Positions 44,255 to 52,118 of a stretch of DNA of 64,000 nt are shown piece after piece; within the stretch, counting starts at the first letter, position 1; each line of letters starts with the position of its first letter. The position numbers were made by a program, and so were the translations under genes. Below the pieces are notes generated by a model. The model saw only the letters and a list, made by a program, of their open reading frames with translations, had not been told where the DNA came from and did not search any database. Location of the stretch: the NCBI RefSeq assembly GCF_937129525.1, contig NZ_CAKZNK010000087.1, positions 1 to 64,000 of the forward strand, read 5' to 3'. Origin of the DNA: an uncultured Chloroflexus sp. (GTDB lineage Bacteria > Chloroflexota > Chloroflexia > Chloroflexales > Chloroflexaceae).

Positions 44255-45229
44255 ATGTCGATTGAAGTTCGCAATCTGCGCAAATACTACCAGGTCCATC
44301 GCAAAGAGGCCGGCCTTGCCGGATCGCTGCGCGCTTTCGCGCGCCGGCGTTACGAGACCGTCAAAGCAGTTGACGGTATCGATTTCACCATTGCCCCAGG
44401 CGAAATGGTCGGGTTTCTCGGCCCCAACGGCGCCGGCAAAACGACAACGCTCAAAGTGCTGGCTGGCCTGCTGCACCCAACCAGCGGCGAAGTGCGAGTG
44501 CTTGGCTACACGCCCTTTGACCGCCAAACCGCCTTTCTCAAGCAGATTACGCTGGTGATGGGACAAAAACAACAACTGCTCTGGGACCTACCGGCAATCG
44601 AGACCTTCGAAGTCAATCGGGTCATCTTCGAGGTACCGCTTGCCGAGTACCGCAGCACACTCGCCGAACTAATCGATTTGCTCGATCTCGGCGATCTGCT
44701 CAACAAACAGGTGCGCAAGCTCAGTCTCGGCGAGCGGATGAAGTGTGAACTGGCCGCAGCTCTCCTCCATCGCCCTAGAGTCCTCTTCCTCGACGAACCG
44801 ACTATCGGCCTCGACGTAACGATGCAGGCGCGGGTGCGCGAGTTTGTTGCCGAATATAACCGGCACTACGGCGCGACCGTACTGCTCACCAGCCATTACA
44901 TGGCTGATGTCACTGCGCTCTGTCGAAGAGTGATAGTGATCAACCACGGACGCTTACTCTACGACGGCAATTTGCAGAGTATGATTGAGCAGGTCGCCCC
45001 CCACAAGATCATCCATCTGGTTTTGAGCGAACCGGTTGCGGTAGAGATATTGGCGCGCTACGGCGAGGTGCAACGCGCTGAGGGGCTTGAAGTCGAACTA
45101 AAAGTTGCCCGCAATGAGACGACACGCATCGGCGCGCGGCTACTGGCCGAACTACCGGTCGCCGATGTAAATATCGCTGAACCGCCAATCGAAGAAATTA
45201 TCGGCGAAGTGTTCGGTCAGCCAGTGTAG
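44255..45229 (+). CDS. ABC transporter ATP-binding protein (ABC-2 exporter type)
   Basis: 324 residues from MSIEVRNLRKYYQVHRKEAG; the ORF track start at 44222 overlaps the glycosyltransferase end. Walker A GPNGAGKTTT, Q-loop VMGQKQQLLWDLP, signature LSLGERMKCE (a variant of LSGGQ), Walker B VLFLDEPTIGLD, H-loop TSHYM. The insertion RAFARRRYETVKAV before Walker A is usual in the DUF990-linked group. Likely partner is the permease at 42144-42932. Confidence 0.9.
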   Translation: MSIEVRNLRKYYQVHRKEAGLAGSLRAFARRRYETVKAVDGIDFTIAPGEMVGFLGPNGAGKTTTLKVLAGLLHPTSGEVRVLGYTPFDRQTAFLKQITLVMGQKQQLLWDLPAIETFEVNRVIFEVPLAEYRSTLAELIDLLDLGDLLNKQVRKLSLGERMKCELAAALLHRPRVLFLDEPTIGLDVTMQARVREFVAEYNRHYGATVLLTSHYMADVTALCRRVIVINHGRLLYDGNLQSMIEQVAPHKIIHLVLSEPVAVEILARYGEVQRAEGLEVELKVARNETTRIGARLLAELPVADVNIAEPPIEEIIGEVFGQPV

Positions 45230-45248
45230 GGAAGGTTAACAGCCCTCT

Positions 45249-46421
45249 TCAAGCCGACGCGCCATAGGTCACGACACTACCAGGCGCAACCACGCTTTGC
45301 GGCGCAACAAACGACCGCGCGGCAATCACAGCGCCGCGGGTACGCATCTCGGCCAGCGATAGTACACCGTTGACGACAGCCACCGGCTGCGCATCAGGGA
45401 GTTCAGCCGCATTCAGCGCGGCATGATGGCCAATTTGAGCCTCGTCGTCGATCCATGAATGGCTCACCATGGCATCTGCCCCTACCATCGCTTCAGCCCC
45501 AATCACCGAACCACCCACCATCGCGCCGGGACCAATTGTTGCGCCGGCTTCGAGCACTGAAGCAACTACCAGCGCGCCCGGCCCAACTATAGCGCGCGGG
45601 CCGATCACCGTCGGCCCGACAATCCGTGCCTGAGCCCCGATCTGCGCCCCCTCTCCGATCACAACCGTCCCCTCCAGCTCAACCTGATCATCGATCCGAG
45701 CGGTGGATGCAATCTGCGACTGCGCCATCCGCGCCAGCAAAAAGCGGGCCGCCAGCAATGCCTCCCAGGGTGTGCCGACCGGAATCCAGTGACCGGCACA
45801 GATGTGGCAGGCGATTGGATGGAGAGCGGACAGCAAGGCAATAAGATCGGTCAGTTCAAGTTCCCCGCGCGGCGACGGGATGATCTGCCGCGCCAGTGGA
45901 AAGACCTCCTCATCGAAATGGTAAATGCCGGGATTGGCAAGCGCATCAGCCGGCGGATGAGCCGGTTTCTCGATAATCCGGTAGACCAGCCCATCCCGCA
46001 CATCAAGCACGCCGAACGACCGCGGATCGGCAACGCGCAGACCGGCAACAGCGTAACGATGCTGACAGACCCCGATCACATCAGCGCGGTCAATCAGGTT
46101 ATCGCCGTACAGCAACAAAAAGGGTTCATCAATTGGCGCAGCAGCCAGTAACGCCCCAGCCGTGCCGTTAATCACGGTCTGATGGACGTAACGGAGCGCC
46201 ATCCCACGATATTCGGCGCCAAACTGAGCTATTATCTGATCGGCGCGATAGCCAACCACGAGGGTAACACGGTCGATCAGGCCAACCAGCTCATCGAGAA
46301 TGTGCGCCAGTAGTGGCTGGCCAAGCAGCGGAATCAATGGCTTTGGACGATGTTCGGTTAGCGGACGAGTGCGCGTTGATGCGCCGGCAACCAGAATTAC
46401 CGCATGACGAGCAGCAGGCAT
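45249..46421 (-). CDS. Sugar-1-phosphate nucleotidylyltransferase with left-handed beta-helix tail
   Basis: 390 residues. N-terminal nucleotidyltransferase (ILVAGASTRTRPLTEHRPKPLIPLLGQPLL, GTAGALLAA, LLLYGDNLID) and C-terminal hexapeptide repeats (about 240-345, VVIGEGAQIGAQARIVGPTVIGPRAIVGPG). It fits bifunctional GlmU-like or archaeal ST0452-like enzymes that make NDP-sugars. The usual GxGTR loop reads GASTRTRP, a small deviation. It converges on the exporter genes, which may be part of the same surface-glycan theme. Confidence 0.88.
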   Translation of the reverse strand: MPAARHAVILVAGASTRTRPLTEHRPKPLIPLLGQPLLAHILDELVGLIDRVTLVVGYRADQIIAQFGAEYRGMALRYVHQTVINGTAGALLAAAPIDEPFLLLYGDNLIDRADVIGVCQHRYAVAGLRVADPRSFGVLDVRDGLVYRIIEKPAHPPADALANPGIYHFDEEVFPLARQIIPSPRGELELTDLIALLSALHPIACHICAGHWIPVGTPWEALLAARFLLARMAQSQIASTARIDDQVELEGTVVIGEGAQIGAQARIVGPTVIGPRAIVGPGALVVASVLEAGATIGPGAMVGGSVIGAEAMVGADAMVSHSWIDDEAQIGHHAALNAAELPDAQPVAVVNGVLSLAEMRTRGAVIAARSFVAPQSVVAPGSVVTYGASA

Positions 46422-46518
46422 AGTCTCCTCCCAGAATAGCTCGCTCCAGATTCAGGATACCACAGCCTGCTTGCAAATCATCTGCCATCTAAGCAACCGG
46501 CGTCTATCGATGACACTG

Positions 46519-47100
46519 CTAGCCATTTGACAACTGGTGGGTCAACAAGATCGCCTGGGCCACTTCCCGCATCGTCTTGCGGTTACGCATCGCCATTTGC
46601 TGAATCCGGCGAAACGCCTCGGCCTCAGTCAAACCGTGTTGTTCCATCAACACACCCTTTGCCTGCTCGATCTCTTTGCGTGTCTCAATCCGGTCACGCA
46701 ACGCCATCACCTCATTGCGACGCGCCTGATACATCTGCCAGCGCGCCAGGGTCACTTCGATCAAGGGCATCAACTCAGCATCGCGAAACGGTTTGATCAG
46801 ATAGCCAAACACACCGGCCATCCGCGCGCGCGCAGCCAGGTCTCGCGAAGCCGACGCGGTCAGCAAAATCACCGGCGCCACCTCCTCGTGGCACAGGATA
46901 GTTGCCGCTTCCAATCCATCAAGCTGCGGCATTTTGTAGTCAAGCAAGACCAGATCGGGGCGAAGCTGACGCGCCATCACAACCGCTTGCTGCCCATCTG
47001 CTGCTTCGCCAACAATCAGATAACCGAGCGACTGCAACGTTTCGCGTAGATGCATTCGAATCAGCGATTCATCATCAGCAATCAAGAGTCGCGCTGCCAT
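46519..47100 (-). CDS. Response regulator with ANTAR RNA-binding domain
   Basis: 193 residues. Receiver (RLLIADDESLIRMHL, Asp in LVLLDYKMPQLDG, Thr in LLTASAS, Lys in LIKPFRD), then a short coiled coil and an ANTAR domain (RIETRKEIEQAKGVLMEQHGLTEAEAFRRIQQMAMRNRKTMREVAQAIL). ANTAR proteins bind paired hairpins in leader RNA and block termination when phosphorylated. No cognate histidine kinase and no obvious dual-hexaloop target is in the window. Confidence 0.93.
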   Translation of the reverse strand: MAARLLIADDESLIRMHLRETLQSLGYLIVGEAADGQQAVVMARQLRPDLVLLDYKMPQLDGLEAATILCHEEVAPVILLTASASRDLAARARMAGVFGYLIKPFRDAELMPLIEVTLARWQMYQARRNEVMALRDRIETRKEIEQAKGVLMEQHGLTEAEAFRRIQQMAMRNRKTMREVAQAILLTHQLSNG

Positions 47101-47659
47101 GCGTGCTCCAAAAAAGAATAAGCACCCGCCGCCGCAACAGTGCGACGCGCAGGTGGCATCAATGCGAATAGTATCGATGTAATTTCAGTATACGTAAACA
47201 GAGCAGTACATGCTATGGTTGAATTGCACAATGTGTTATGGATAGGAGTAATAGAAAACGCTGCGCATCAATCGACGATGCCAGCGCAACTCCTGCTCTG
47301 TGAGCGCGCTACCCTCACCATCTCCCTGCTCGTACCGACTGCTACGCGGCGAGTTGACAAACAATGCCTGGCGAAGACTTCCTGATGCGGAAACTGCTGG
47401 TGGAAACGCTTGAGCAGATCAACGAGGGAGGTAGCCGGTCATCGTCACCCGCGACGCGCAACCGGGCGCGCTCCGCTTTAAGGAAGCCGCATGCGACCAG
47501 CGCCGGGATACAGCAGTACACCATCGCCGTCGCGCTCATCCGCCGATACTAATCGAGGCTCGAACAGTTCCCTGGTGTCGGCAACCAGCGCCGCGATGGC
47601 CCGGCGCGGACAGAAATGAACGAGACTGTGCAGTATGCGCCGAGAAATTTCCCAATGCA
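47101..47659. other. Region upstream of the ANTAR gene, no convincing gene
   Basis: About 560 bp. The small track ORFs (47140-47385, 47342-47539, 47364-47552, 47478-47660) have no recognisable domain. A few stretches look protein-like on either strand (LMRKLLVETLEQINEGG plus; AIAALVADTRELFEPRLVSADERDG minus) and may be debris from deleted genes. It borders the accessory island. Confidence 0.35.
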
Positions 47660-47833
47660 ATCGGAAGACCCTTAACTGCTCAGTTCGTAGAGGATAATAC
47701 TATCGCGTTAGTTGAATTCGTGTTGACAGAAGAGGGTGTAAGGGTTTCCTCGGAAAGACATTATCGTTTAGTGTCTCTCGATGACCTTTCAGAAGAGGAG
47801 ATTAAAGAATACAACCGACATCGCTTAACTTAA
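47660..47833 (+). pseudogene. C-terminal fragment of an unrecognised protein
   Basis: An open frame without a plausible start ends at TAA 47831-47833. It reads through FVEDNTIALVEFVLTEEG and RHYRLVSLDDLSEEEIKEYN, which has credible amphipathic composition. It is not in the ORF track because it lacks a start codon. I do not recognise the family. Its end lies 17 bp before the type ISP remnant but in another frame, so it is probably a separate remnant. Confidence 0.35.
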
Positions 47834-47850
47834 TCTTGCAATAATGGATA

Positions 47851-47970
47851 GATTATCATTTTCCCCTCTACCTCTACCCCGAAGCCGAGCGCAAAGACCT
47901 CTTTAGCGACCAGGAGCCGCAGGGGCGCCGGCCAAATCTGAAACCAGACCTGCTCGCGGTGCTGCAAAAG
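47851..47970 (+). pseudogene. Fragment of type ISP restriction-modification enzyme, upstream piece
   Basis: After a TAA at 47842-47844 the frame reads DYHFPLYLYPEAERKDLFSD and GRRPNLKPDLLAVLQKAY. FPLYLYP...RRPNL is the conserved lead-in to the C-terminal target-recognition domain of type ISP (single-chain helicase-methylase-nuclease) restriction enzymes. The nuclease, helicase and methylase parts are missing, so this is a remnant. The matching continuation reappears after about 490 bp, at VTPEQVFHYIYAVLYAPTYR. Confidence 0.65.
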
Positions 47971-48001
47971 GCGTATACTTCCTCCCCCCAGCCCCCTCCC
48001 C

Positions 48002-48073
48002 GCGAGCCGTATAACCCCACCCCCGCACCCCCTCCTCGCGAGCCAGATAACCCCACCCCCACACCCCTCCCCA
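48002..48073 (+). repeat. 36-bp C-rich tandem repeat (two copies)
   Basis: Copies at 48002-48037 and 48038-48073 begin GCGAGCC and share the ATAACCCCACCCCC core with few mismatches; a third begins with CGAGC. The top strand is almost free of G in long tracts, so the bottom strand has G-runs that could form quadruplexes. Confidence 0.8.
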
Positions 48074-48095
48074 CGAGCGGGGAGGGGTGTGGGGG
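48056..48095. repeat. 17-bp perfect inverted repeat next to the DUF559 ORF
   Basis: 48056-48072 pairs perfectly with 48079-48095 around the loop ACGAGC. The arm is (C)5-ACACCCCTCCCC. It lies exactly where the DUF559 ORF becomes open, and marks the left part of the inserted segment. Confidence 0.85.
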
Positions 48096-48983
48096 GAGGG
48101 GTCTTGGCGTACCCCGCCGCACCTCTGGGAAAAACTCAAGCCCCTCGCCCAGGAGATGCGTCGGCATCCCACACCTGCGGAGAAGATGTTGTGGCAACAC
48201 CTGCGGGATAAGCAACTCTTGGGATACAAATTCCGGCGTCAGCACACCATTGGGCGCTTCATTGTGGATTTCTATTGCCGGGATGCAGGGCTGGTCATTG
48301 AGGTGGATGGGCCTATTCATCAATATACCGCAGAGGAAGACGCAATCCGCCAGGAGTTCCTGGAACGTCAGGGATTGCGCGTATTGCGTTTTACCAACGA
48401 CCAGGTCTTCACCGACCTAACGAGTGTGCTGGCCGCCATTGGCCGGGCCTTGAAAGAATCGTCGGTCTCCGTTACTCCGGAGCAGGTCTTCCATTACATC
48501 TACGCCGTGCTATACGCCCCAACCTATCGGGAGAAATACGCCGACTTCCTGCGCCGGGACTTCCCCCGCATCCCCTTCCCCGCCGACCCTGAACTCTTTG
48601 CGGAGCTGGCCGCCCTGGGCAAGAAACTGGTCGCCCTGCACCTGCTCCGTTCGCCCGACCACGATCCGCCCCTCGCCCACTTTGAGGGGACGGGGGATAA
48701 CCGCGTGGTCAACGTCGCCTACGACGCGGCAGCGAAGAAAGTCTCGATCAACGAGACCCAGTACTTTGCGCCGGTTGCCCCAGACGTGTGGGAGTACACC
48801 ATCGGCGGTTACCAGGTGTGTGAGAAATGGCTCAAAGACCGCCGGGGCCGGTCACTCACCCTGGACGACATCCGCGCCTACTGCCGCATCGTCACCGCCC
48901 TGGCGCGCACAATGGAGATTCAGGCGGAGATTGACAAGCTGTATCCGCGCGTGGAGCAAACGCTGCTATCTCTGAAAACCTGA
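48087..48983 (+). CDS. DUF559 endonuclease fused in frame to the type ISP C-terminal domain
   Basis: 298 residues from a GTG (start uncertain; an ATG at MRRHPTPAEK is possible). About 10-125: DUF559/Vsr-like nuclease (MRRHPTPAEKMLWQHLRD, YKFRRQHTIGRFIVDFYC, LVIEVDGPIHQY, RVLRFTNDQV). About 130-295: type ISP C-terminal domain (VTPEQVFHYIYAVLYAPTYREKY, FPRIPFP, GYQVCEKWLKDRRGR, YCRIVTALARTMEIQ). The nuclease has no own stop and reads into the restriction-enzyme tail, so it looks inserted into that gene. Whether the fusion is expressed or active is unknown. Confidence 0.75.
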   Translation: MWGEGSWRTPPHLWEKLKPLAQEMRRHPTPAEKMLWQHLRDKQLLGYKFRRQHTIGRFIVDFYCRDAGLVIEVDGPIHQYTAEEDAIRQEFLERQGLRVLRFTNDQVFTDLTSVLAAIGRALKESSVSVTPEQVFHYIYAVLYAPTYREKYADFLRRDFPRIPFPADPELFAELAALGKKLVALHLLRSPDHDPPLAHFEGTGDNRVVNVAYDAAAKKVSINETQYFAPVAPDVWEYTIGGYQVCEKWLKDRRGRSLTLDDIRAYCRIVTALARTMEIQAEIDKLYPRVEQTLLSLKT

Positions 48984-49341
48984 GCAGGATTGCCATTGCC
49001 CAACATGCCCATCCAGCCGACACGCTCCGCTTGCTGCGCTTGCTTCGCGCGCGACTGATGCCCAGCCTGGAGTATCGAGCAGCAGGCAATGTCAGCAGCG
49101 AGAGGTGAAAGGCTCGGCGAAAGGTGCAGGTACGCCAGGCTCTCAAGTTCGGCAGGACTATGGCGCAGCGCTTGCCATGGCCGGCCTGTGACGACGGTGA
49201 ACGGTTAGCGGGTGTTTTGGTAATAGTGTTGTGCTACCGTTGTGCTACAGTCATTGCGGAGTATGACAATATCGTTTGCGCTTTGCCAGAAGTGATAGGC
49301 GGGCTTGCAGACGGTGGGGTTTTGCTCCAGTCCGCATTGGC
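48984..49341. other. Gap between the restriction remnant and the first attC site
   Basis: 358 bp without a convincing ORF; the 79-residue track ORF at 49124-49363 lacks recognisable features. GACGGTGAACGGTTAGCG near 49193-49210 resembles the right half of another attC site, but I cannot find a matching left half. Confidence 0.35.
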
Positions 49342-49402
49342 ACCCAACAAGCGATTCACCTGACGCCGCTGCGCGGCGCAGATGGAGCATATGCCGTTAG
49401 CC
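49342..49402 (+). other. attC-like integron recombination site A
   Basis: About 61 bp. Left core ACCCAAC (49342-49348, fits RYYYAAC), then AAGCGATTCACCTGACGCCG leading into an inner palindrome GCCGC/GCGGC, and right core GTTAGCC (49396-49402, cut point G/TT). The cassette boundary after this G starts with TTAGCCCGCTT, which is mirrored in site B. R'/R'' pairing within site A is imperfect. Confidence 0.65.
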
Positions 49403-49422
49403 CGCTTATTTTAAGAAGACAT

Positions 49423-50118
49423 ATGATGTGTCGATTTTTTTCTGCGTTGTTTTTATTAGCATTGCTGGTAGTAATAAGCGGCTGCGGCTCCGCATACCCT
49501 GAACCTACTGAAATTAGCAGGAATACCATTGTGTATGAGATGAGATTATCCGCCTCAACAATGGTGGAGGCAAAGGAGACACAGACCAAATAGTAGCAAG
49601 AGATGTTGCAACAACTATTGAGTTTGGAGCAGGAATTGCTGCTGGATTTAAGTCCGTTGTAGAAGGAGCCATTTCTGCAAAGTACAGTGCGTATAGCAAC
49701 ACTTCAAAGAGTATCCGTGTAGTTGCACCCCCTGGAACGAATATGGAGTTTGTTTTGCGCTGGTTCTATGATGTGCGGGCCGGCAATGTGCAAATCAACG
49801 TACAGACCACGACATACGAAGTCCGAATACCGATTTCGGTCGAACAGATCTCAGCCCGAGATAGGGGTTGTTAAATATTGCCCTCTTAACCTACACAGAG
49901 CGCCAGCGCAGTCCATACTACTTCACGACCATACTTTACAAACTGACGGCTCATTTCGCGAGCACAAGTTAACGCCAATTGCAAGTACAGGAATCATAGC
50001 CCAGGGGACATATTGTGGCGGAATAGCCCCATTTGACGAAACAGAAACCTCGCAAAATCTTAATATTCAGCAAATAAGACTTGAAGAAATTTCAAATAGA
50101 TGTAACCACTATCCTTAA
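49423..50118 (+). pseudogene. AT-rich lipoprotein gene with frameshifts, integron cassette 1
   Basis: It starts MMCRFFSALFLLALLVVISGCGSAYPEP, a clear lipoprotein signal. After TIVYE the frame must change near 49535-49545 to continue as EIIRLNNGGGKGDTDQIVAR and GTNMEFVLRWFYDVRAGNVQ, stopping at 49874. A return to the first frame near 49850 continues as EIGVVKYCPLNL and TGIIAQGTYCGGIAPFDETE to 50118. Further coding-like scraps reach about 50270 (EKHGYVFDMHINTGDKKFF). Much more AT-rich than its neighbours. Family unknown. Sequencing error at two sites is an alternative to decay. Confidence 0.6.
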
Positions 50119-50350
50119 CATAGAAAAATCTAACTTTTCTTCTATAAAGACATCGCTATCCATAAAAAAGTTTTTAGAACAACAAACAAATCAATAGAGA
50201 AACATGGTTATGTTTTTGATATGCATATCAATACAGGAGACAAAAAATTTTTTAACACACTTTGAACCATCAAAATCCATATAGTTTTAGATCTAGACTT
50301 ATATTATCATTGTGATAGTTACTGCTATCTTGGCAACTGCAAATAATATC

Positions 50351-50427
50351 AAGCGGGCTAACTCTCACTTGCGCCTGACACCGCCGCGCTACGCTTCGCG
50401 GCACGGATGAAACGCAAGCGGTTAGGC
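50351..50427 (+). other. attC-like integron recombination site B
   Basis: About 77 bp: left end AAGCGGGCTAAC (50351-50362), CACTTGCG pairing with CGCAAGCG, an inner CGCCGCG/CGCGGC palindrome, and right core GTTAGGC (50421-50427, fits GTTRRRY). The left end is the exact reverse complement of GTTAGCCCGCTT at the start of the same cassette (49396-49407), as expected for a cassette that passed through a circular form. Confidence 0.75.
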
Positions 50428-50483
50428 GCCAGAGAGTGTTTGGCGTCAAGACATACCATCTCAGCGTATTGAGGTGTACAGGT

Positions 50484-50759
50484 ATGAAACTGTTGAAGCG
50501 AATTTTCAGATCTCAGGAAAACAATCTTGTTGTCTGTTTTCGAGTTCAGAACTATGCAGAGATGTGCCAGCGCGACGCAAAAGCAATCCTGAAACTAGAG
50601 CACAATCTTGTAGAATCAGGAGCAATTTCTGCCAAAATTGACGTTCCATCAAAACTCTGTTGCGTAACAATTACGGATCCAACCGTGAAGCCCGAAGACA
50701 TCCGGCAAGTATTGGAAACGCTCGGCTCCCGCGTTATGCCCGAAATCAGGGAGGCGTAA
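50484..50759 (+). CDS. Small HMA-like protein, integron cassette 2
   Basis: 91 residues from MKLLKRIFRSQENN (GAGG upstream); the ORF track start at 50436 is a GTG close to the cassette edge. VVCFRVQN, SAKIDVPSKLCCVTITD and VKPEDIRQVLETLGSRVMPE follow the beta-alpha-beta pattern of heavy-metal-associated domains, but the CxxC metal site is not kept (AEMCQRDAK has one Cys). It lies 57 bp after attC site B, where a cassette gene would start. No attC is visible downstream. Confidence 0.6.
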   Translation: MKLLKRIFRSQENNLVVCFRVQNYAEMCQRDAKAILKLEHNLVESGAISAKIDVPSKLCCVTITDPTVKPEDIRQVLETLGSRVMPEIREA

Positions 50760-51005
50760 ATTGACATGAGCAAGCTTACCCGTAAGACTTTTTGAAGATA
50801 GGGCAGCAAACCCGGCAAGCCTCACTGCCAACCAATGCTTCCCCCCGACTCACCCACTACAACCTGCGACCGTTCTTGCCGTCCCGACTACCATAGACCA
50901 GTCAGCGGAACTTCTGTATTTGACTGGCGAGTAATCAGCCGCTCAGATCGAATGAGATTAATAGCGCTCTCGCTCGCGAGAGCATGAACACGCAGGAACT
51001 CTCGA

Positions 51006-52076
51006 TCAGGGATTAACGCCATGACCGGCGGTGATGTGGCTGAGGTCGATTGTGCCACCGCGCAACACAAAACCGCCTGAGAAGGGATTTTCAGCCAGAA
51101 AGAGCGGTGTATCGAGATCGACAAAGCGGAAGCCACCCAGACCGGCAGCAACATGCGCTGACATAGTCATCGCGAGAATCGATTCAACCATCCCGCCAAT
51201 CATCAGTCCTAATCCGGCAGCGCGCGCAATTGCCGCAATCTCTAACGCTTCCACCACCCCGGTCTTCATCAACTTAATATTGATCACTTGAGCTGCCCGC
51301 TCAAACGCAATCCGCAACACATGTGCCGCGCTGGAAGCCGTCTCATCGGCAGCAATCGGCACGCCGCTCCACCGCGCCAACTGCCGCATCCCTTCCCAAT
51401 CGTCAGCCGGTACCGGTTGTTCAACCAGAGCCGGCACAATCTGCTGCAGGCATAACGCTCCCAGCAACTCCAGTGTCGTCTCGGCGGTCAATCCGCCATT
51501 GCCGTCGAGAATCAACGGCGCGTCGGGTGCCACCGCCCGGATCGCTGTAATGCGCGCCAGATCGTGTTGTAGATCACTGCCGCCGATCTTAACCTTGATC
51601 TGGCGAATACCACGGTCAAGAATATCGAGCGCAGCCAGTGCCGCTTCCTCTACCGTACCGGTGGTGATGGTCATATCGGTTTCCAGCGTTTGGCCGGCGC
51701 CACCGAAGAAGACGTACAGCGGGATACCGTAGTGGCGCGTCAGCGCATCGAGCACTGCCGTCTCGATGGCGCAACGAGCCGATCCGCTTGCCCCGATCCG
51801 CTCGCGCAACAGGTCGGCAATCGCTCGCCACTCGCGCGCGTCTGCCCCTTCAATTGCCGTTCGCACCGACTCGATTGCCGCTTGTGCTCCGGCCTGCGTC
51901 TCGCCGTTGAAAGCGGGGAAAGGAGCAGCCTCACCGTAGCCCCGCACCCCATTTGCGAGTTCCACCGTAACCAGCAAATTACGGGCGATCTCCTGCGCGC
52001 CACCGGCAATGCCAAACGGACTGCGCAGCGGAATATCGAGCGGAGCGACATCGAGCGCGCGGATCACGGTATCCAT
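51006..52076 (-). CDS. Dipeptide epimerase (enolase superfamily, L-Ala-D/L-Glu type)
   Basis: 356 residues. KVKIG (Lys-x-Lys acid/base), metal ligands Asp in LILDGNGG, Glu in ALVEQPV and Asp in IAADET, and the opposite Lys in VINIKLMKTGG-like NIKLMKTG are all present, with C-terminal DLDTPLFLAENPF typical of dipeptide epimerases. Likely epimerises L-Ala-D-Glu from recycled peptidoglycan, though other dipeptides are possible. Its start lies 42 bp after the permease gene stop on the same strand. Confidence 0.9.
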   Translation of the reverse strand: MDTVIRALDVAPLDIPLRSPFGIAGGAQEIARNLLVTVELANGVRGYGEAAPFPAFNGETQAGAQAAIESVRTAIEGADAREWRAIADLLRERIGASGSARCAIETAVLDALTRHYGIPLYVFFGGAGQTLETDMTITTGTVEEAALAALDILDRGIRQIKVKIGGSDLQHDLARITAIRAVAPDAPLILDGNGGLTAETTLELLGALCLQQIVPALVEQPVPADDWEGMRQLARWSGVPIAADETASSAAHVLRIAFERAAQVINIKLMKTGVVEALEIAAIARAAGLGLMIGGMVESILAMTMSAHVAAGLGGFRFVDLDTPLFLAENPFSGGFVLRGGTIDLSHITAGHGVNP

Positions 52077-52118
52077 AGCTTCCTCGCTGCACGTTCATAT
52101 CACCCAGACCCAACAATC

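Noticed and set aside
48002-48073. 36-bp repeats as a CRISPR array
   Set aside because: The copies are directly adjacent with no spacers, only two are present, and they are almost pure C-tracts.
49190-49212. A third attC site ending GTTAGCG
   Set aside because: The right half resembles attC but no left core or pairing arm is visible within 130 bp.
50898-50927. CCAGTCA/TGACTGG hairpin as terminator of the dipeptide epimerase
   Set aside because: Only 7 bp with a 16-nt loop and no T-run; too weak to call.
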